64,000 nucleotides of DNA from Marsupella aquatica (Eukaryota; Marchantiophyta), in NCBI GenBank assembly GCA_973895155.1, contig OZ316891.1, positions 19,530,001 through 19,594,000 of the forward strand, in the 5' to 3' direction. Of this stretch, positions 1 to 14,379 are shown piece after piece; the stretch's first letter is position 1; every line of letters starts with the position of its first letter. The notes below the pieces were generated by a model. It was not told where the DNA came from and did not search any database. It saw nothing but the letters and a program-made list of their open reading frames with translations. The translations under genes and the position numbers were made by a program.

Positions 1-156
1 GATTGTTCGTTGGGAGACTAAGAAGGACAAAGTGCCTTGCGAAAGTCATTCAAAAAAATGTAAATGATGTGTCTTCATTCAACTTGGCAAGACGTGCTCA
101 GAAATGGCTCAACTATTGCTGACCTCGACTATATTAGTCTTGCATCAACAACTCAC
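1..156. other. intron of the TEBICHI/POLQ gene
   Basis: A splice donor (GTGAGT on the minus strand, 156-151) directly follows the DEAH-box exon. I see no further helicase exon in the remaining bases, so this stretch is read as intron that continues beyond the left edge of the window. Confidence 0.6.
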
Positions 157-2636
157 CATGTGAAGCTCATCAATCACTATCAAACAAATTTCAGAGAGGC
201 GATTTTCTTCAAGCAGCCTGTTGATTAGTGAATTTGCCTTCTCAATTGTACAGACTGCTACTGAGGTGTCCTTGGGTACTGTTGCACTTCCTTGCGTTCC
301 AAAAAAATTGCGAACTCGTTTACCAAGTGGCTCCAGGACCGCTTCTAAATGTTCCGCCTGCACCACAGGATATCTTATTGTGAGAGCATTCTTCCACTCA
401 AAAGTTAAGCTGACAATATCTCGCACGTTCGTGCAAAATTGCCACGATAGAGGTCTTACATCTACAAGTCTAGATATCAAAGATATTTACTGCTGTAAAT
501 CCACTATGCTTGCTGTCAACTTAAGTGTAGCAAGTCGCAGAAATATCCATTCCAAGCTCATAAGCCTCGAGACCTTTTGGTTGACGAACTGGCCGGACTG
601 TTTCCCAATTCCGACTTTTCAGTTTAATGAGCTTTTCGAACCAAGGATCATCTTGTTGAGATTCACCAGCAAGTTCTTGGAAGGAAAATCTACAACTCAC
701 GGCAGGTTGAGCCCAAGCTGAACTAATCTACCTGCGAACCTTGACATGCTATGAGTATACCCCAGTGTTTCCTTCCAAAAAATTCAAGAAGAAAGATTGG
801 GGCAGGGACACGTTCAAATGAACATAAAATCCGATAGAATCAGCACAAGACACGTGCATACCTTCTCTGAACAGATGGACACAAAGGGAAGTACTAAGAG
901 AGCCATTCTCTTTGTTGAGACTACCCTTCTTATCATCAGCAACTCTGCAACCAGGCTCTTGCCAGCACTTAAGAAAAAAACACAAGACAGCAAGTTAAAC
1001 AGTCTCGCTCTTAAGGCATCAAAGGATTTGCTGGATAGCTGTTGACTCACAAGCCGCAGACTGACTCTGCTCCTTACACGTTGCAAGGTTAAAATTTTGT
1101 GATTTAAGCAGTTCAGATGGTCTACCTATATCAAGTATCTATTTATTAATTCCAAGCCCGAGTTGCGCAGGAACAGATTACGATACGAGAGGGCACTGCC
1201 ATTCATCCCATTAGTCCTTACAGAGAATAACACACTTACCACACCGACGGATAGAAATGGAACTGAATCTTTGGTGGCTCGTTAATTGGCAGTGACTTTC
1301 TAAGACACTAAAAAGTAACCAAAGAGTTCTAACATGCCATAAAGCTATGACCTGCTGATTAAGCCAATTAGTCCCTTGGCAGCGAAAATAAGTGACATTA
1401 GGCTACTTATCCAATTTTGACCTGTAATTCATCAGAACTAAAGAATTGGTTCCTAGGGGAGAGGCCCTTGGCAGGATAGCACTCTGCAGACTTTTGAAAC
1501 TCTTACTCCTCAACATAGTCACCCCACAAAACGAGCCTGGGTAATAGAGATACATGATGCTCAAGATCAACAGTGATTGGACATAGTGTTCAAGATCGAT
1601 CTCTTCTTTATGACTGAATCTTGGAGGTACGAAGAGTTACAAGATTCTATCACAGCCAGCTGTCACGTTCGCAACAAAGACGAGGTACAAAATTCTATCA
1701 TAGCCAGCTTTCACGCCTTTCGCAACAATAAGAACCTCACGATTCGGTGTGGATGTTGCCAACCTAAGGGTTAGTGAGCTAACCTTGTGGAAGCACTGTA
1801 GACAAGATTTCTTCCATCTAACACTCCTTCTAGTTGTATGCACTCCAACTAAACACGACAAGAATGCATGAGACGGGTGGAAAACTTGTTACGGCTGTAA
1901 TGAAGAAGGCAAAAGCTACATGAGTGACACTGCAATACCGAGATCCCATACCCCCCAAAGAAACAGCAGTGGATCAAAACGTTTGCAGCTTCTACAAGAC
2001 ATCATAAAAACATTGTTTACGGAGCTCGACAGAATCTGCTCAAATTACACCAATCAGGTCATAGTAGCTCATTACACATGAAAAAGAAGTGTACCTGCCA
2101 AGGGTACAAATGTGTCAGCCTCTTTTTTGCGTATACAGCGGCTACCTCCTTCGGTAGCCAGTCACTGAGCTCCAGATTTATCTGGTCTGTAGGAACACCT
2201 GTTGATGACTCAGAAGAAGTTTTACCTGCTCCCTGAGATAAAACATCTGGAGACACGCTCACTGGGCGCGTTCCCGTGACAGTTTTCGCAATATAAGTCT
2301 GCATATGGGCAGCTGGCATTCCATTTCCACCTGTTTCCATTTCTTCTGAGACACCTTTAGGAGTTCCAACCACAGGTGACACCACCTCTGCGGTATTGAG
2401 ATGATTACCTTCTAGTGCTGCCTCTCCGACAGCTGTAGCAACATCCCCCGAATTCCCTTTCATCGTCCTTGCTTCTCCCTTCAATGGCTGCTTGGCGAGA
2501 AGGATGCTGTCCTTTTCCTGGACTAAGTCCTGGAATGTCCTATGATCAGGATTCTCTCCCTTGCTCGCAAAGTCAAAGTGCCGTACAGGTAGTGGGGACA
2601 CTGGATTGATGCTAAACTGCTTCAACCTCGTCTCAA

Positions 2637-2669
<33 letters not shown>

Positions 2670-4735
2670 GAGTTGTTTTCTGCATGCAACCTGATGGTGT
2701 CTGTGTCGTAATGACTTTAGCCTGATCCCGCCCATCCTCAGCTGGACTTAGCTCAGATTTAAACGCTTTAGAGCTTTTCGCTGATGTTGACAACGAACCA
2801 GGGTCATTGCACGAGATCGCGTGGACCTTGGCAGTTGGAGAGTACACATGCTGCCTGGATAGCACATGCCTGTTGGATGAAAGGCCTTGAAATTTAAGGT
2901 CGCCTCTGGCTGATTGAGGCAGCTGCACATCACTCTCCGAGCGTTTGCCACGAATTAAACTCGGATCACTTTTGTCCACGGCACTTGGATTTAGGATGTC
3001 AATCTTGGATGCCATTACAACTTCTATGGCCTCTTCCCAGAATTCATCTCCTGGAGAAAAGACACTACTGCGATAGTACGAGCCACCTGCATTTATTTCA
3101 TAAGAAGAAGTTGAGCTATGTTTGTTTTCACTGCAAGGCTCTGGAGTAAATAGAGCTGATTCTGCCTCTAGGCCGAGTGAGGGATTAGAATGGTCTTTCC
3201 CCAAAGGAGTTAAGAAATCCGAAGCCCTTGAAACCGTATGTTTTCCACTCAACCTTTCTTCACTAGATGCTGTCGCAGTCCTCAATTGAGTCAAGATAGT
3301 CACTGGTGGGGTGCACTCATGCTGGATTCCCAACTCAGCACCCCCGGGATCAAACTTAAAACCTGCCATTCTAGAATCTGCAGGAGACTCGTGGTTCTCA
3401 GCACTACAGTCAACCTCACGGGAAGAATCTGCTGGAGCTCGCTTGTTGGTCAAAAACAAATTATGAGAATTATTCCTACCATAGGACCCTCCAGCACCCA
3501 GTGACAGTTCCCCGTGATTCAAGGCCGTGATGTTCTGGAATTTCGTGCAACTCTTACCTTTCAATGGGTCATCGTCCTCACTGAAGTCTGTACAGTACTC
3601 ACGACCTCTGACTTGCCGCTGGACACGGCCCTCTTTGGCATCTCCTATCTTATCGAAGTTACTCGTTCTAGGATCCAGCACTGGCACGGTGTTCTCTTTT
3701 GGTCCAGTGGACGCCGAAACCTCTACATCTGGCAAGTCCTGAATAGTTGGCGTTGGAATCGATTCTGGGCAAAGTTTCTTCCTTCCAGCGTTCTCAGGGA
3801 GCCCTTCCTCGTCCTTTCTCTTTTGCTGAAGAAACTCAGCAGCCTGAGGTTTGGAACGATTTGATGGAATGATGCCACTAGAAAACCACAACCGCGAATA
3901 TCATTAGTGACTTTTAAAGTAATGAGGACTTGCAAAACAGAGTCATCGGCTAACCAAAGCTCAAAGCAGATGAATTGCCAGTGAAAATTAGCTAGATGAA
4001 TGAATAGGGACTCAAGTACAGCGCTTTGCGCAAGGACGAAGGCATATGGCAAATTATGGAAATGGCTGCCGACAGAGCGCAGATAAGGAAGACAATCTTC
4101 AGTGTAAAATGGGAGGAAGAAGAGGAGCAATACCTGAAACACAATGAAAGAAAATCGTTCGCAAACTGACTAAGATGATTCGTACCCGCTCCATCTAGTT
4201 TCTTGTCAGAGTCCGTCTTATTCCCGGTTGCTTCTTCCGCAACCGTTCCACTCGATTCCCGTACTATGTTTTCTTTGGCATCTCCTCCATTTTGCGAATA
4301 GATTATCTGAGTTTTCGCAGGTGACGGTGGTGACTTAGGGTCCTGCGGTTGAATTGGTGATACTGTCGAGCCTCTATCGCCATCTGTCCTTTCGAACGAT
4401 CCCACGTCTTCAAGTTTAATCGCATCCTTGATAGGTTCGGCGCTTGGAGGACGAGAGGCAAGCGAGCATGGTGTGAGCCAGGGTTTTTTACTAGAAAATT
4501 TGACCTCCCCTCGTCGCAATTCCGGCAGTTCCGGCTCTCGAACAGCTCCTAAAACACCACCAATGGACGCTGGTGGATCCTCTCGCCTGACATTGATGAA
4601 GAAAGCCTCCAAGCTAGCTTTCCTAGGAGGGGAGATCTCAGGTTTCTCCTCAGACGCGCGTTCGTAACTGTTCTTCTTTGACTTCGACGAGGGTGTGACA
4701 GGACTCGTGAGTTTTCTCTTCCTGACTCGAAACAC
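157..4735 (-). CDS. TEB: TEBICHI / DNA polymerase theta, N-terminal and helicase part (5' portion of gene, partial)
   Basis: Homologue of POLQ/TEBICHI, the superfamily-2 helicase fused to an A-family polymerase that performs theta-mediated end joining in the nucleus. Minus-strand exons that join in phase: 4735-4186; a ~1.78 kb exon 3877-2095; 1848-1784; 967-862; 357-157. The large exon ends in [21 protein letters not shown], the entry to the helicase domain. The next two exons make the Walker A segment [13 protein letters not shown]. The last carries [12 protein letters not shown] and the DEAH-type box IVIDELHMV. The rest of the helicase and the polymerase domain lie beyond the left edge. The ~780 residues before the helicase are low-complexity, acidic/serine-rich, with an Ala-Gly run from a TCCTGC hexamer repeat. 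Exons 4735-4186 and 3877-2095 do not match in phase, so a small exon between them is probably missing. The start codon was not found: 4735 follows an acceptor-like CAG. Confidence 0.9.
2638..2670. repeat. TCCTGC hexanucleotide repeat inside the TEBICHI coding exon
   Basis: About five tandem copies of TCCTGC. On the minus strand they encode an alternating Ala-Gly run (AGAGAGAGAG) in the disordered N-terminal extension of TEBICHI. The repeat keeps frame because its unit is six bases. Confidence 0.9.
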
Positions 4736-7700
4736 CTGCACGGGCGAGCAGTTAGGAGCAGTTCACTAGCTACGGAGAGCTGCAGGCAAGCATTGTGAAT
4801 CGAGTGGCTGAATTACTCACTCCATGGATGACAAAGCTGTATCTTCCTCACAGCCTCGGATCTCGTTTGAGATTACACTCCAAGCGACGTGACAGGTTCC
4901 ACTAATGCCCATCCGGTGCCACTCTGGCCCGCATTGATAGAACAAAAAATAGTTTGACAAAGAAGCTGCGAGAGAGGGGAAGATGTGTTAGCCAACCTCG
5001 TCGAGAGTGCCCTGTCTTCCTTCCATCGCCAAATTTCACCTCTTGACTTTCGAGATGCTCGCTGAGCCGCCACATTCCCTTTCTTCCGCCTGGCTGTCGG
5101 ACATGAGAGCTAAGGGACTCGAAGGTTCACGGTAAATGCATCTCGTTGCGTACGTCGATCTCCCCTTTCTTCGCAAAATACTTGAACAAGAATCCACATC
5201 AGTTCCGACAAGTCTTTTTAGTAATACAGAACAATGCTTTAGAATTCAGAGCACTTTCCAATTCACATTATCTTTAACGTGGCAAGCGCCTCAACTAAAC
5301 TTGTCTCCAGAATTATGAAACGAAGTTCTTGCAGTTTCTGGAGGCAAGGGAGCCAAAGGCATTTTCAACGGGAAGGAGAAAACAACCACCTCCCAAAATT
5401 CAGGGGCCCCCTAATTAATAAACCAAACCCTTACAAATCCAATTCATTCCACAAAACTAAAGTAATCCGTACAATGTTCTGCCTTCGAGACGTCAATAAT
5501 CCAAGACATCCTCGATCTTCTTTCCAATTGAACAAGCTCTCGAGAACGAATCAGAAGGAGCTGAGCATACAGCATACAGTTTCCGCATTGGACGGAAACC
5601 GTGGCCAACGGGAACAGGGAGAAGCTCGGTTTCGGCAGCCACGGTGGATTCCCAGTCTCATTAACAGCCCGATCGATGGAACTCACAACGGAAGGAAAAC
5701 AGAGGACAGGTCTCGCAGTCATTCAATCAATGGCCACCATGAAAATTGGAATTTCGCAGGGAAGGACAGGAACAGAGAGAGGAACGTAAACGCGAGAACA
5801 GAGTCGCGTGTTCTTCTTTGTGTTCAAAGCAGGCTTGGCGGGATGATCAGTGTTCAGTAGAGCGGGCGCGGGTGAGCGGGTGAGCGGGTCAATACGAAGT
5901 TACGAAGAGCCGAAAAAGCATGGATGGCATTACGGTTGTTGGCTGACCCCCGAGGCTCTGCCCGACGGTAAGGCAGTTCGGCCGACGGCCGCGAAAGCAG
6001 GCAGGATCGGGCCGGCCGACGTCGCCCGGACCTCCGTTGACGTGGCCCTCGACCAGAAAGATTCCCGAGCGGAAGATTCATATTTACACTACTGTACGGT
6101 AGTGTAACGAGTTTGACTCTAACGCCCAACTGTAATTCAGGTCTCCACAAGCCCAAGACTCACATTTTATACTAGTGTAACGAGTTGATTGTAAGGCCAA
6201 TTCGAAATGAGATTTTAATTAAGCTGGTCTAATTATCATTTTTTTGAACATGAATAACGAAGAGTGATAATGAAAATGTCACCAAAATATGATTCTTATT
6301 CATATTTTTTTAAGGTTAATGAAATGATAAAAAAAATTATCATGCATGTCATTATTTTAATAATCATATATAACATACCATATTCTTTTTTATGCACATC
6401 CTTCTTTCTATGCACATATCTTATGGTGGGGCCATAAAACTCATTTTTTAATATAAATAAAAATCATGACAAAAAACATGCATGATTATAATTTGACATA
6501 TAACATAGTCATGAGCTTCCCATCTACATGATGAGCCATGGAGTTACCCTAAACTCTAGGCCCCAACTCTAGCTTGTAGTTGGAGCTTTATAAGTAAAAT
6601 TAGTTTTGGGAGATTTGTTTTAATAGGGGGTCTCAAATATGGGCGGCAACAAGGAATTTGAACATCTCAATTTTGGGGGGCCTGTATGTGTGACTTATGG
6701 GTAGAGAAACTAGTCGTGATGGTGTACAATTAGCACAAGAATGCCCTCAACATACAAAGAAGAGTGAGTACACAAAGCCCGGCTCATGAGTTCATAAATT
6801 GGCCCATGATGACCGATCGTCCAAGTCTCTGTCTGGGAATCGAGAAGCTCTGTGGGAGGAGTGTGCGGGCTAGCTTGAGGCTAGGCTTGAGGGTGTCCTA
6901 CACATTTTTGGGCCACTTCTGTCCAAATCTAACTCGGGCACCCACAAAACTTCCCCGTCCTGATATTTGAGACCCCCTTATGTTTGTGAGAAAATTAACA
7001 AACGTTCTCCCACAAAAGTAGTTGGAGCTCATTTACCATGTTAGCTCAAGCACTACCCTTTTATCATCACATATTTTGTACTTTATTACACAAACCTATA
7101 TTATTTGGTGGCACTTCAAGCTCAATATTTCCAACAACCAAAAAGAGGAGTTCACAACTGAGCTCATGAATTGGCTTGACAAGCAGGAGACTCGGTCAAA
7201 AAATAATGACATTGATCATTAGTTCTGTGTTGGGCCATTGTTAGCGGCTGAATGAAAAACTTGTATATATAACATTTGCTATACCTAAACTTGCAACCAC
7301 AAAATCCCCCCACCCCGCAATCCCTCCTGCTCACCCCCAACCCTCTACCCATCCTTTTTTCGATCCTATGTCATTTTTTTCTTTAATTCCCCTCAATACT
7401 TTCATCTGATGACAATCATTTGAAAGTTTTGGGAAATCTATTTCTACTCAAGTTTGTTTAGTAAGTAAGTCCTGAAGCTAGGATGCAAAGCAAAAAATCC
7501 TGGCCAGAATGAGCTAGAGACAACAATATTATGACAAAAGAACTCTTTTGATGCGTCTTTTGATGTTGACATACCCCAATAGCATAGAAACGATATCATG
7601 AAAACCCCAAAAGAATAATTGACTAACTTAAAGTACCATCAGTTTAAAGTGCACACTCTCATCACTAATTGCACACTGTCATCATTAATTATCGACCTTT

Positions 7701-8466
7701 GATCTCATTCTTGGATCTATGAAATTTGATGACATGCATCTTTTCTTGTGATCGTTATATATTGTCATCCATCGTCCTCTTTGTTAGTAAAGATAGATCA
7801 AATGAGTCTATCAATTAGATTGAATGGCTAGATCAAGTAAATGAAATAAATATAAACAATCTATTTTCTAAAAAAATTTAACTAAATAAAATAGTTGCAC
7901 AAGGTTACTTTCTCCCCCTACTCTTTGTTATTTGACATGTTAGTTTTGAATCTTCTTAAAGTTGTACTGTTCTCGAGTCTAATCATTTTTGTTGGCGCTG
8001 CAACAAACACCGTTGTGTTTGTTTGTCATTTGTGTTTGTGACAGAACCCAATGATGTGGTGTAATGACGTGCAAATGTTTTTGCAAGAAACTAGCCATGG
8101 GGGTCCACAACCACCACTGGCCATACTTAAGGGGAAAGTGTTCTAATCCTCCCCATTTTTCCACATTCCACTCACTTTTCTCCTCTAGAGTGGCAATTTG
8201 CTCCATGATTTCTGCAGGAAAAATAATAATCTTAATGGTAGCTATGGGTTACCTGTAGCTTTGGAGGGCAGGTTTGTTGTTCTAAGGTTGACATTTTTGC
8301 ACAACCATAGTACAGCAAGTTTGAATGTGATGCCAACTGTGATTCAAGTCTCCACAAAATGAGGGATTAATTAAGAAGACCCCTTCAGACATACATTCTC
8401 ACGATTATTTTCAGGCAGCTATTAAGCGCAACTACTACACAAGTTTTGCCATTTCCTGACAACGCT

Positions 8467-8657
8467 CAGAGTATATCTCATTGGTGTTGAAGGTTTTAGA
8501 ACATCACGCAAAAACTGTTGTAGACCTTCACCCACAAAAAGACTTTTACAGATGCTCTTTGGTAAGTACATCTCATTGGCGTTTACAGTTTTAGAACATC
8601 ACTCAAAAACAGTTGTAGACCTTCCCCCACAAAAAGACATTTACATATGCTCGTTGG
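8467..8657. repeat. two-copy diverged tandem duplication, unit ~96 bp
   Basis: Two adjacent copies share ATCTCATTGG, TTTTAGAACATCAC, GTTGTAGACCTTC and CCACAAAAAGAC in the same order. The copies differ at scattered bases. No coding function is apparent. Confidence 0.75.
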
Positions 8658-8905
8658 TCTCCACGATCCTGTTGTCGCTTTGTCTAGGCCGTGCCCATCG
8701 TCTTAAATCAGTGAAAACCCCTGTTGTAATGATAAGAATGGGGATATCAACAGCAGGACACACATGGATAGAAAACTAAGACTGCTATCCAACCTCAGGT
8801 CTTTCAACAATCAACACCTATCAATCTGCAAAGTTCAGTTAAGACATAATTTGAAGTTGAAGTCTCGTTTGAAGTTGGTAAATATAAGAAAACGAGAAAT
8901 CTGTT

Positions 8906-9081
8906 GTTCATCTCAGTTAGATTCCAGGTGCATTATTGTTGAAGTGTTCTAATATATAGTACATCCCCACAAGAGAGATTCAATGATGAAGCTGTTCATC
9001 TCAGTTAGATTCCAGGTGCATTATTGTTGAAGTGTTCTAATATATAGTACATCCCCACAAGAGAGATTCAATGATGAAGCG
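8906..9081. repeat. two-copy near-perfect tandem duplication, unit 88 bp
   Basis: GTTCATCTCAGTTAGATTCC begins at 8906 and again at 8994. The two 88-base copies are identical by eye except at the last base, so the duplication is recent. Confidence 0.9.
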
Positions 9082-11237
9082 ACTTTTGGAAACAAATAAA
9101 TCTTGACAAGTGGGATGAAAGTAGAGATTTGTGTCGTCGCAGCTGCATATGCTCTGTGTGGACATACTTTACATTTTTGACATTTTCATCTTGGGTAATC
9201 AATAAGTACAAACTATTGTCTTACCGACTCCCTTTCCACTCAATATACTCTAAGAACTAGGTCAGCTGACAATTATTCCTACCAATAAGAGGTGCAAGAG
9301 TATGTTCCCTCAATCCACTCTTGAGAAGTATATTATTATCCATCCAAGGAACCAAGGAAAGTTGCAAGTGTATGTTTCCAATTGGGGTCAAGACAGCTCG
9401 TAAACACATGAATTCTTCAGAAAGGGGAAGTCCTTAATATTCCCAGGCGTTTTCTAGACTTGTCTTAAGTCTCGGGTACAAAGATTCTCTATACGATCAG
9501 TGCGTCAGTCATTGCCAATGGTAACACAGGAGTCGAAACCCCAAGTGGGGTAAAATACTCCTAACCAAGAGTTGTGTCCTTCGATATATTATTTCCAAGG
9601 ATTTTGACCCAATTTTTATTCGACCACATTTATATAATATTCAATGGTTTCAAAAATATTCCTTTCTGCATAATTGAATTGATAGTATTTTAGAAGAATA
9701 ACAATACACGTACCAAACTATTTGAGGAACTAAGCAGTATTGCATTGCTGTAGAAGCTCATGATCAGGCTTTTGCTGCGTTGCAATTTGTGGTCTAACAA
9801 GCAAGAAAAAATGGTGCAAAGACCATATGGTACCCAAGAAAGTCATGGAGGTCAAATTCTGCTCAATGCCAGTTGAGCTGGATTGGGCATCTTCATAGTG
9901 ACCATTTCCTCCTTCATATACGCAGATTCTACTCTCAAATTCTTGTTCAGGGTAGTGTTTAGAACGCACTCCACTTTAAAGAATTTTCACATTAAGTTCG
10001 TCACCTGGTTTGAAATATTAGCCTTCCGACCTTTTCATTTCGATTGTCTTTGATCAAAAAGACCCAAGGTAACGAATATTTGATGACATCCTTGTCTGTG
10101 TCATGTGTCTGGTAGAATAAACTCTGCATGCACTTCCGGGTCTACAAGAGTATGACGGTTTGACTTCAAAAATTTCCAACTACATCTTTTAGTTGCTGTG
10201 AAGACGGAAAGTCCTAACTGTTATTCCTTTCATAATAAAACTTACCCAACAAATAGCCTATCAAAAGACATATCCCAACGAGAACCCTCTCAAAAATGCA
10301 AACAAAGAGAATCGTAATTGATTGAAGATACTCAGACAACAGGGTCAGATAATCTCCAACCTTCCCTTTCCTTTTAATTTTCAACCTCTTCTTTCGCACG
10401 CATTTCGATAGGAAATCTTCCGCTCTATAGAATATTTACAAAACCAGAAACAAACTCTCAAACGGGAGGTCGTTTGAGAGGTCCGGACAATCTACACATC
10501 AACTGAGCAACACGCTTACTCAGGTTGTAGCAGCAGCAATCTCTCAGGCCAGATGAGGCGCCCTTGTGTATGACAAACAAACTCAGCTGATTGCGTACAT
10601 ACTGCTTTCTGAGTTGACTGATAAGGGGGCTCCTTAAGAAAGGTACCATATGGTTAACCTGGCCATAAAAATAATACGCAGTCATTGTTTTCATAAGCTT
10701 CACATTGCTAGTGCCACCCACTACGAATAACGTTCACAGTTTCCTAATGCTTACTAAAAACTTCACCAACGTATATGCACGACACAGAACAGCCAAGTAC
10801 CTCATATAATTATCAAAAACAATTACTTTTCATTGTAGAAGCCTTTTGTTGTGGGCCCAAAAACAAGTTTATATCCAAAGAAATTCGACTCGACTGTAGG
10901 GTTCTTGAGAAACGTGCTAGCTCTAATTACTAAAACAAGCTTACGGACTCGACTAAACAAAGCCACAAATAGAATTCAAAGAATGTTCACCTTGACATCC
11001 ATCACTAGCTTTTCCAGGTTCGGCTGTTTTAATTGTCAGCAAAGTCTTTCAGGTACACTAGGAGCACAGTTTTGACCTGAGGAATCATGTGCATGAGATT
11101 CAAACCAGGTTTCGTTATCTAATGTTATTACCGGAGGACAGGAACGAAAAGAGTAGTCCCTGGCTACAGACATGCTTGAGATAAATTACTGAGGGAATTC
11201 CTTTGCTTAGACGACCTCATTTCCATGTGTGGCGACC

Positions 11238-14200
11238 TCAAAGTTCATGTAGATACTGTCGTGCTTTCATGTGAAATTCTGAAGTGGTACCGCCATCCCA
11301 TCCAGCCACCTTATCTAATATCTTCCAACGCCATCCTATGATTTTTTTTCGTTTCTTTTTACCCATTTTAATCTTTCTCATATTCTCATACAGTGAATCA
11401 AGCACACTCCACCTTAGTGTCAGACCAATACCTTTCATGACAAAATCGTGTCGCATGAGGTTGGACCGCAATAGCATAGCTCTGGTGTCTCTTTGGAAAT
11501 CAGCTCCCGTTTGAAGAGCGCGCTGGAAGGTTGAGTTTCGCTGATCAGCATGTCGTGCGAATAAAATCTTGTTATGAGAGTCGATGCGGGCCTGAACAAG
11601 TCAGCACGTAAGTAGATGCTCCAACTGACTAATCCCATGAACATTCTCGTAAGTTTCTCTTGTATACTCAATGCATTAGCAAAGTTTGCAACAACCTGGA
11701 AGCAACCATCAGTAGAAAGAGTACCTGTATTTGGTTCTCCATGATTAATGCCGCAAGTTCCTTCTCAAGACCAGCAACACTCGTCTTGAATGCACTTGCC
11801 ATAGTGTTGAGGTCAACCGAGATGAAAGGATTTGTATACTGAATGAGGGCTTTGTGCCTTATTTGCTCATACAAAGCTTCCACATGGTCATAAAGATGAA
11901 TGTCCAACAAGAGATTTGGCTTCAACTTTTGCAGGTACCCCAGACATGATGCATATCGGCTACAGGCAGCAAACAAAACTTGTCAATTAGAAATGCTAGT
12001 CTCAAATCCAAAGAGCAATTTTAAAGGTAAAGCGATCACTGAACATTCGGAAAGCCCAAATACGTGCGGTGACTATATGAGGGAAATCACACAAAATCAA
12101 ATGCGATGTTAGATCCTCAAAGGCACGTGGCGGTAGGTCTTGTCAAGCGTAGAAAGTTCAGGACATTCAAAGCAGGATGTGGAAGATGTCAATGATGAGG
12201 CTTTACATCGCTTTTCTCCAAAACTAAACTTGCGTTTCCCAACTTTATCAGTTCTCAACGAACCTCCTTCAAACGACATAGACGACTTTAATGACCACAA
12301 AAGAGATAAATAGCTACACCATAAAAAGCATAATACCTGGCATAGAAGTCGTGAATCAGTTCTCGAACTTCTGGTACCAACTCCAAAAAGTTCCTGAAGT
12401 TAATATTGTCGATAACCTTGCTCTGATAAAATTACACATATCAGGGTTTACAATGTGAATTGCTCCTGAAGGCCCTTACTACTATGTACGTCTATAGCGA
12501 CCAAGTCCTCGACAAAAAGCCCACAATTATTGCAGATGAATGGATGTCCCAAACTATTTGGAAAAATAATTCCTACCGTTGACAAAAGAATCGAGCCACT
12601 AATTGTACTTGATAAACCCAAATTGGCCAGCGCAGAAAAGAAACAGTTACGAATCACCATACCTTCAGCTCTGCCCGATCAAACGACGCAAGAGCACAGA
12701 GTCCACCATATGTGGCAACATCTTGAGGGGCAATGACCTCCGTAAAGTTGTTCCCCAACTCAAAGTGGGTATCCACGAACTGATGACAAGAGCCAATGCA
12801 ATTAGGACAAATACTTTAATCTCCTCTAAGGAAACAGCAAATATACCCAGGCACCAGTTTGAAAATTCCTACATCGGTTCATTTTTCAAACGCTTCTATA
12901 GTGTCTCATTACGCTATCCATACCTGAACTTAGAACAAAACTTTTAACAAGAATTTATAGCTTAATGACCATAAAGACCAAGTCAACTTCAATCAACGAA
13001 AGGTGTTCGGAAAAATAAGGCAACCAACCTTCCTTGCGGCTAACTTATACTTCTTGCTTTCAAGATGAGCAAGGCCTGCTGCACACCGAAGCTTTGCCAG
13101 GACAATAGGATCTTGTACGTCTGGCGTTTGATCAGCCTTGGAAACATAATTGGAAACATGTACAAACTGGCCCAACTCAATACTGACCAGTATCACATTC
13201 AAACACATGGCAATGATGTGTTTCGAGGTGGTACAATAGTCACGTGTCCGAACATAGCACTTGAATGCTTGCTGCAAATCGCCTCGCCCATAATAAAAAT
13301 CTCCCAAGTCATTATACCCCATGCGGATGCTCTCTTTGATCAGGTTTGTCTGCGAAAAACCACCCATTTTAGTGTCAATCTTAACTCATAAGTGAGAACA
13401 AATCAGCCTCGACTGTGGCTGATATGAAAACCTTCACTACAGTGAGAGAACAGAGAAAGGAAGGTGTTCGTGAAAGCTTCTGTCCAACCCGGAGGGCAAT
13501 AGGCAGTGAATAGTAAATTAAGATTCAACATCAAGAGGCTCTATGGCTGAAAGGCGACGGCAAGCAATAGTCGCTGGAGTAAAGCAGAACGATAAGTTAC
13601 AAAGTCAACCACAAAATCAAATTCCATACTTTCCAATCTTCAAAAGTCACCCAAACGACATTAAACGTTCCTTTGGGAACTGGAAAATGGAGTCAGAGAA
13701 TGGTCGTAAAAGGTACCATTGAATCCCACTAATCTTAAATCACTTAAGGTATTGCAAAGCACGGGTCGTACAAATGATCAGCCCTAAAAACGCAAAACAA
13801 TTCTCGTAGGGATGCAGTTGAATTCCAATCTGAATTCAATCTCAGAACACTTCTGACTCAATTAGGGTTTGGTTGGATTCAACTATAACCTATTCTGCTC
13901 TTCATGGGCGTTTCTTTGATTTCTTAGAATGATCCAGAAATGGAGAGATGAAATTTCAAGAACTATGCTTCAAAGAAATAAAGACATGGCAAAGATTTAC
14001 TCATAGCAAGAACCTTATAATTATTAAGTTCCATCTCCAGCTTTTCTTGGCGTTGTGCTGCTCGCCGATCCACAGAATCCATCCACTCCTGGTCAAGGGT
14101 GTACATGGTACCCAGCCGTCCCCCGACCTTCTCCACGGCTTCTCTGTAGAGGGTAGTGTTGTCGCCCCTCTTAATCTCATCAAAAGCCATCCGCAGAGCC

Positions 14201-14379
14201 TCGAGCTCCAGCGCTCTCGAGTGGCAGTGATCCGCAATGAAGTATAGGCGAGCGATTTTAGTGTGCCCCGAGTAAAGACTGGCATAACTCTCCACGTCCA
14301 TTTGCTCCGGCCCTGCTCCTCCACCACCTCCACCTCCGCCCGCTCGACTGCCAGTCCCTTCCATACTCTCGGTCACCAT
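11238..14379 (-). CDS. CSN1: COP9 signalosome complex subunit 1 (CSN1/FUS6)
   Basis: Subunit 1 of the COP9 signalosome, the nuclear complex that removes NEDD8/RUB from cullins and, in plants, represses light signalling. Seven minus-strand exons join in phase with GT-AG introns: 14379-14014, 13349-13029, 12779-12663, 12422-12337, 11959-11725, 11591-11432, 11278-11238. They give 441 codons, equal to the length I recall for Arabidopsis FUS6. The N-terminus has a Gly-rich run, then [20 protein letters not shown]. The middle has helical TPR-like repeats ([20 protein letters not shown], then [15 protein letters not shown]). The PCI domain spans roughly residues 230-400 ([20 protein letters not shown], then [15 protein letters not shown]). 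The tail reads [20 protein letters not shown]. The ATG at 14379 is used because the upstream in-frame codon is TTG. The 41-base last exon is the least certain; it preserves phase and ends in TGA. Confidence 0.95.

Larger units (their letters stand above)
4742..11237. other. intergenic region between TEBICHI and CSN1
   Basis: About 4.74-6.1 kb should hold the 5' end and promoter of the TEBICHI gene and is fairly GC-rich. A possible first coding exon begins with an ATG near 5079 (minus), but its splice is not established. From 6.1 to 11.2 kb the DNA is AT-rich, with many stops in all frames and no recognised protein family. Two tandem duplications are listed separately. A short shared motif (AACTGTRATTCARGTCTCC) occurs near 6128 and 8337, suggesting remnants of a dispersed repeat. 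Confidence 0.5.

Noticed and set aside
5279-5860. 193-codon open frame upstream of TEBICHI (plus strand)
   Set aside because: It starts with GTG, has no recognisable motif or domain, and lies where the TEBICHI promoter/5' UTR should be. Judged non-coding.
10214-10399. Small open frame with a hydrophobic stretch (minus), resembling a membrane peptide
   Set aside because: It lacks an ATG and its hydrophobicity follows from AT-rich composition. Nothing supports expression.
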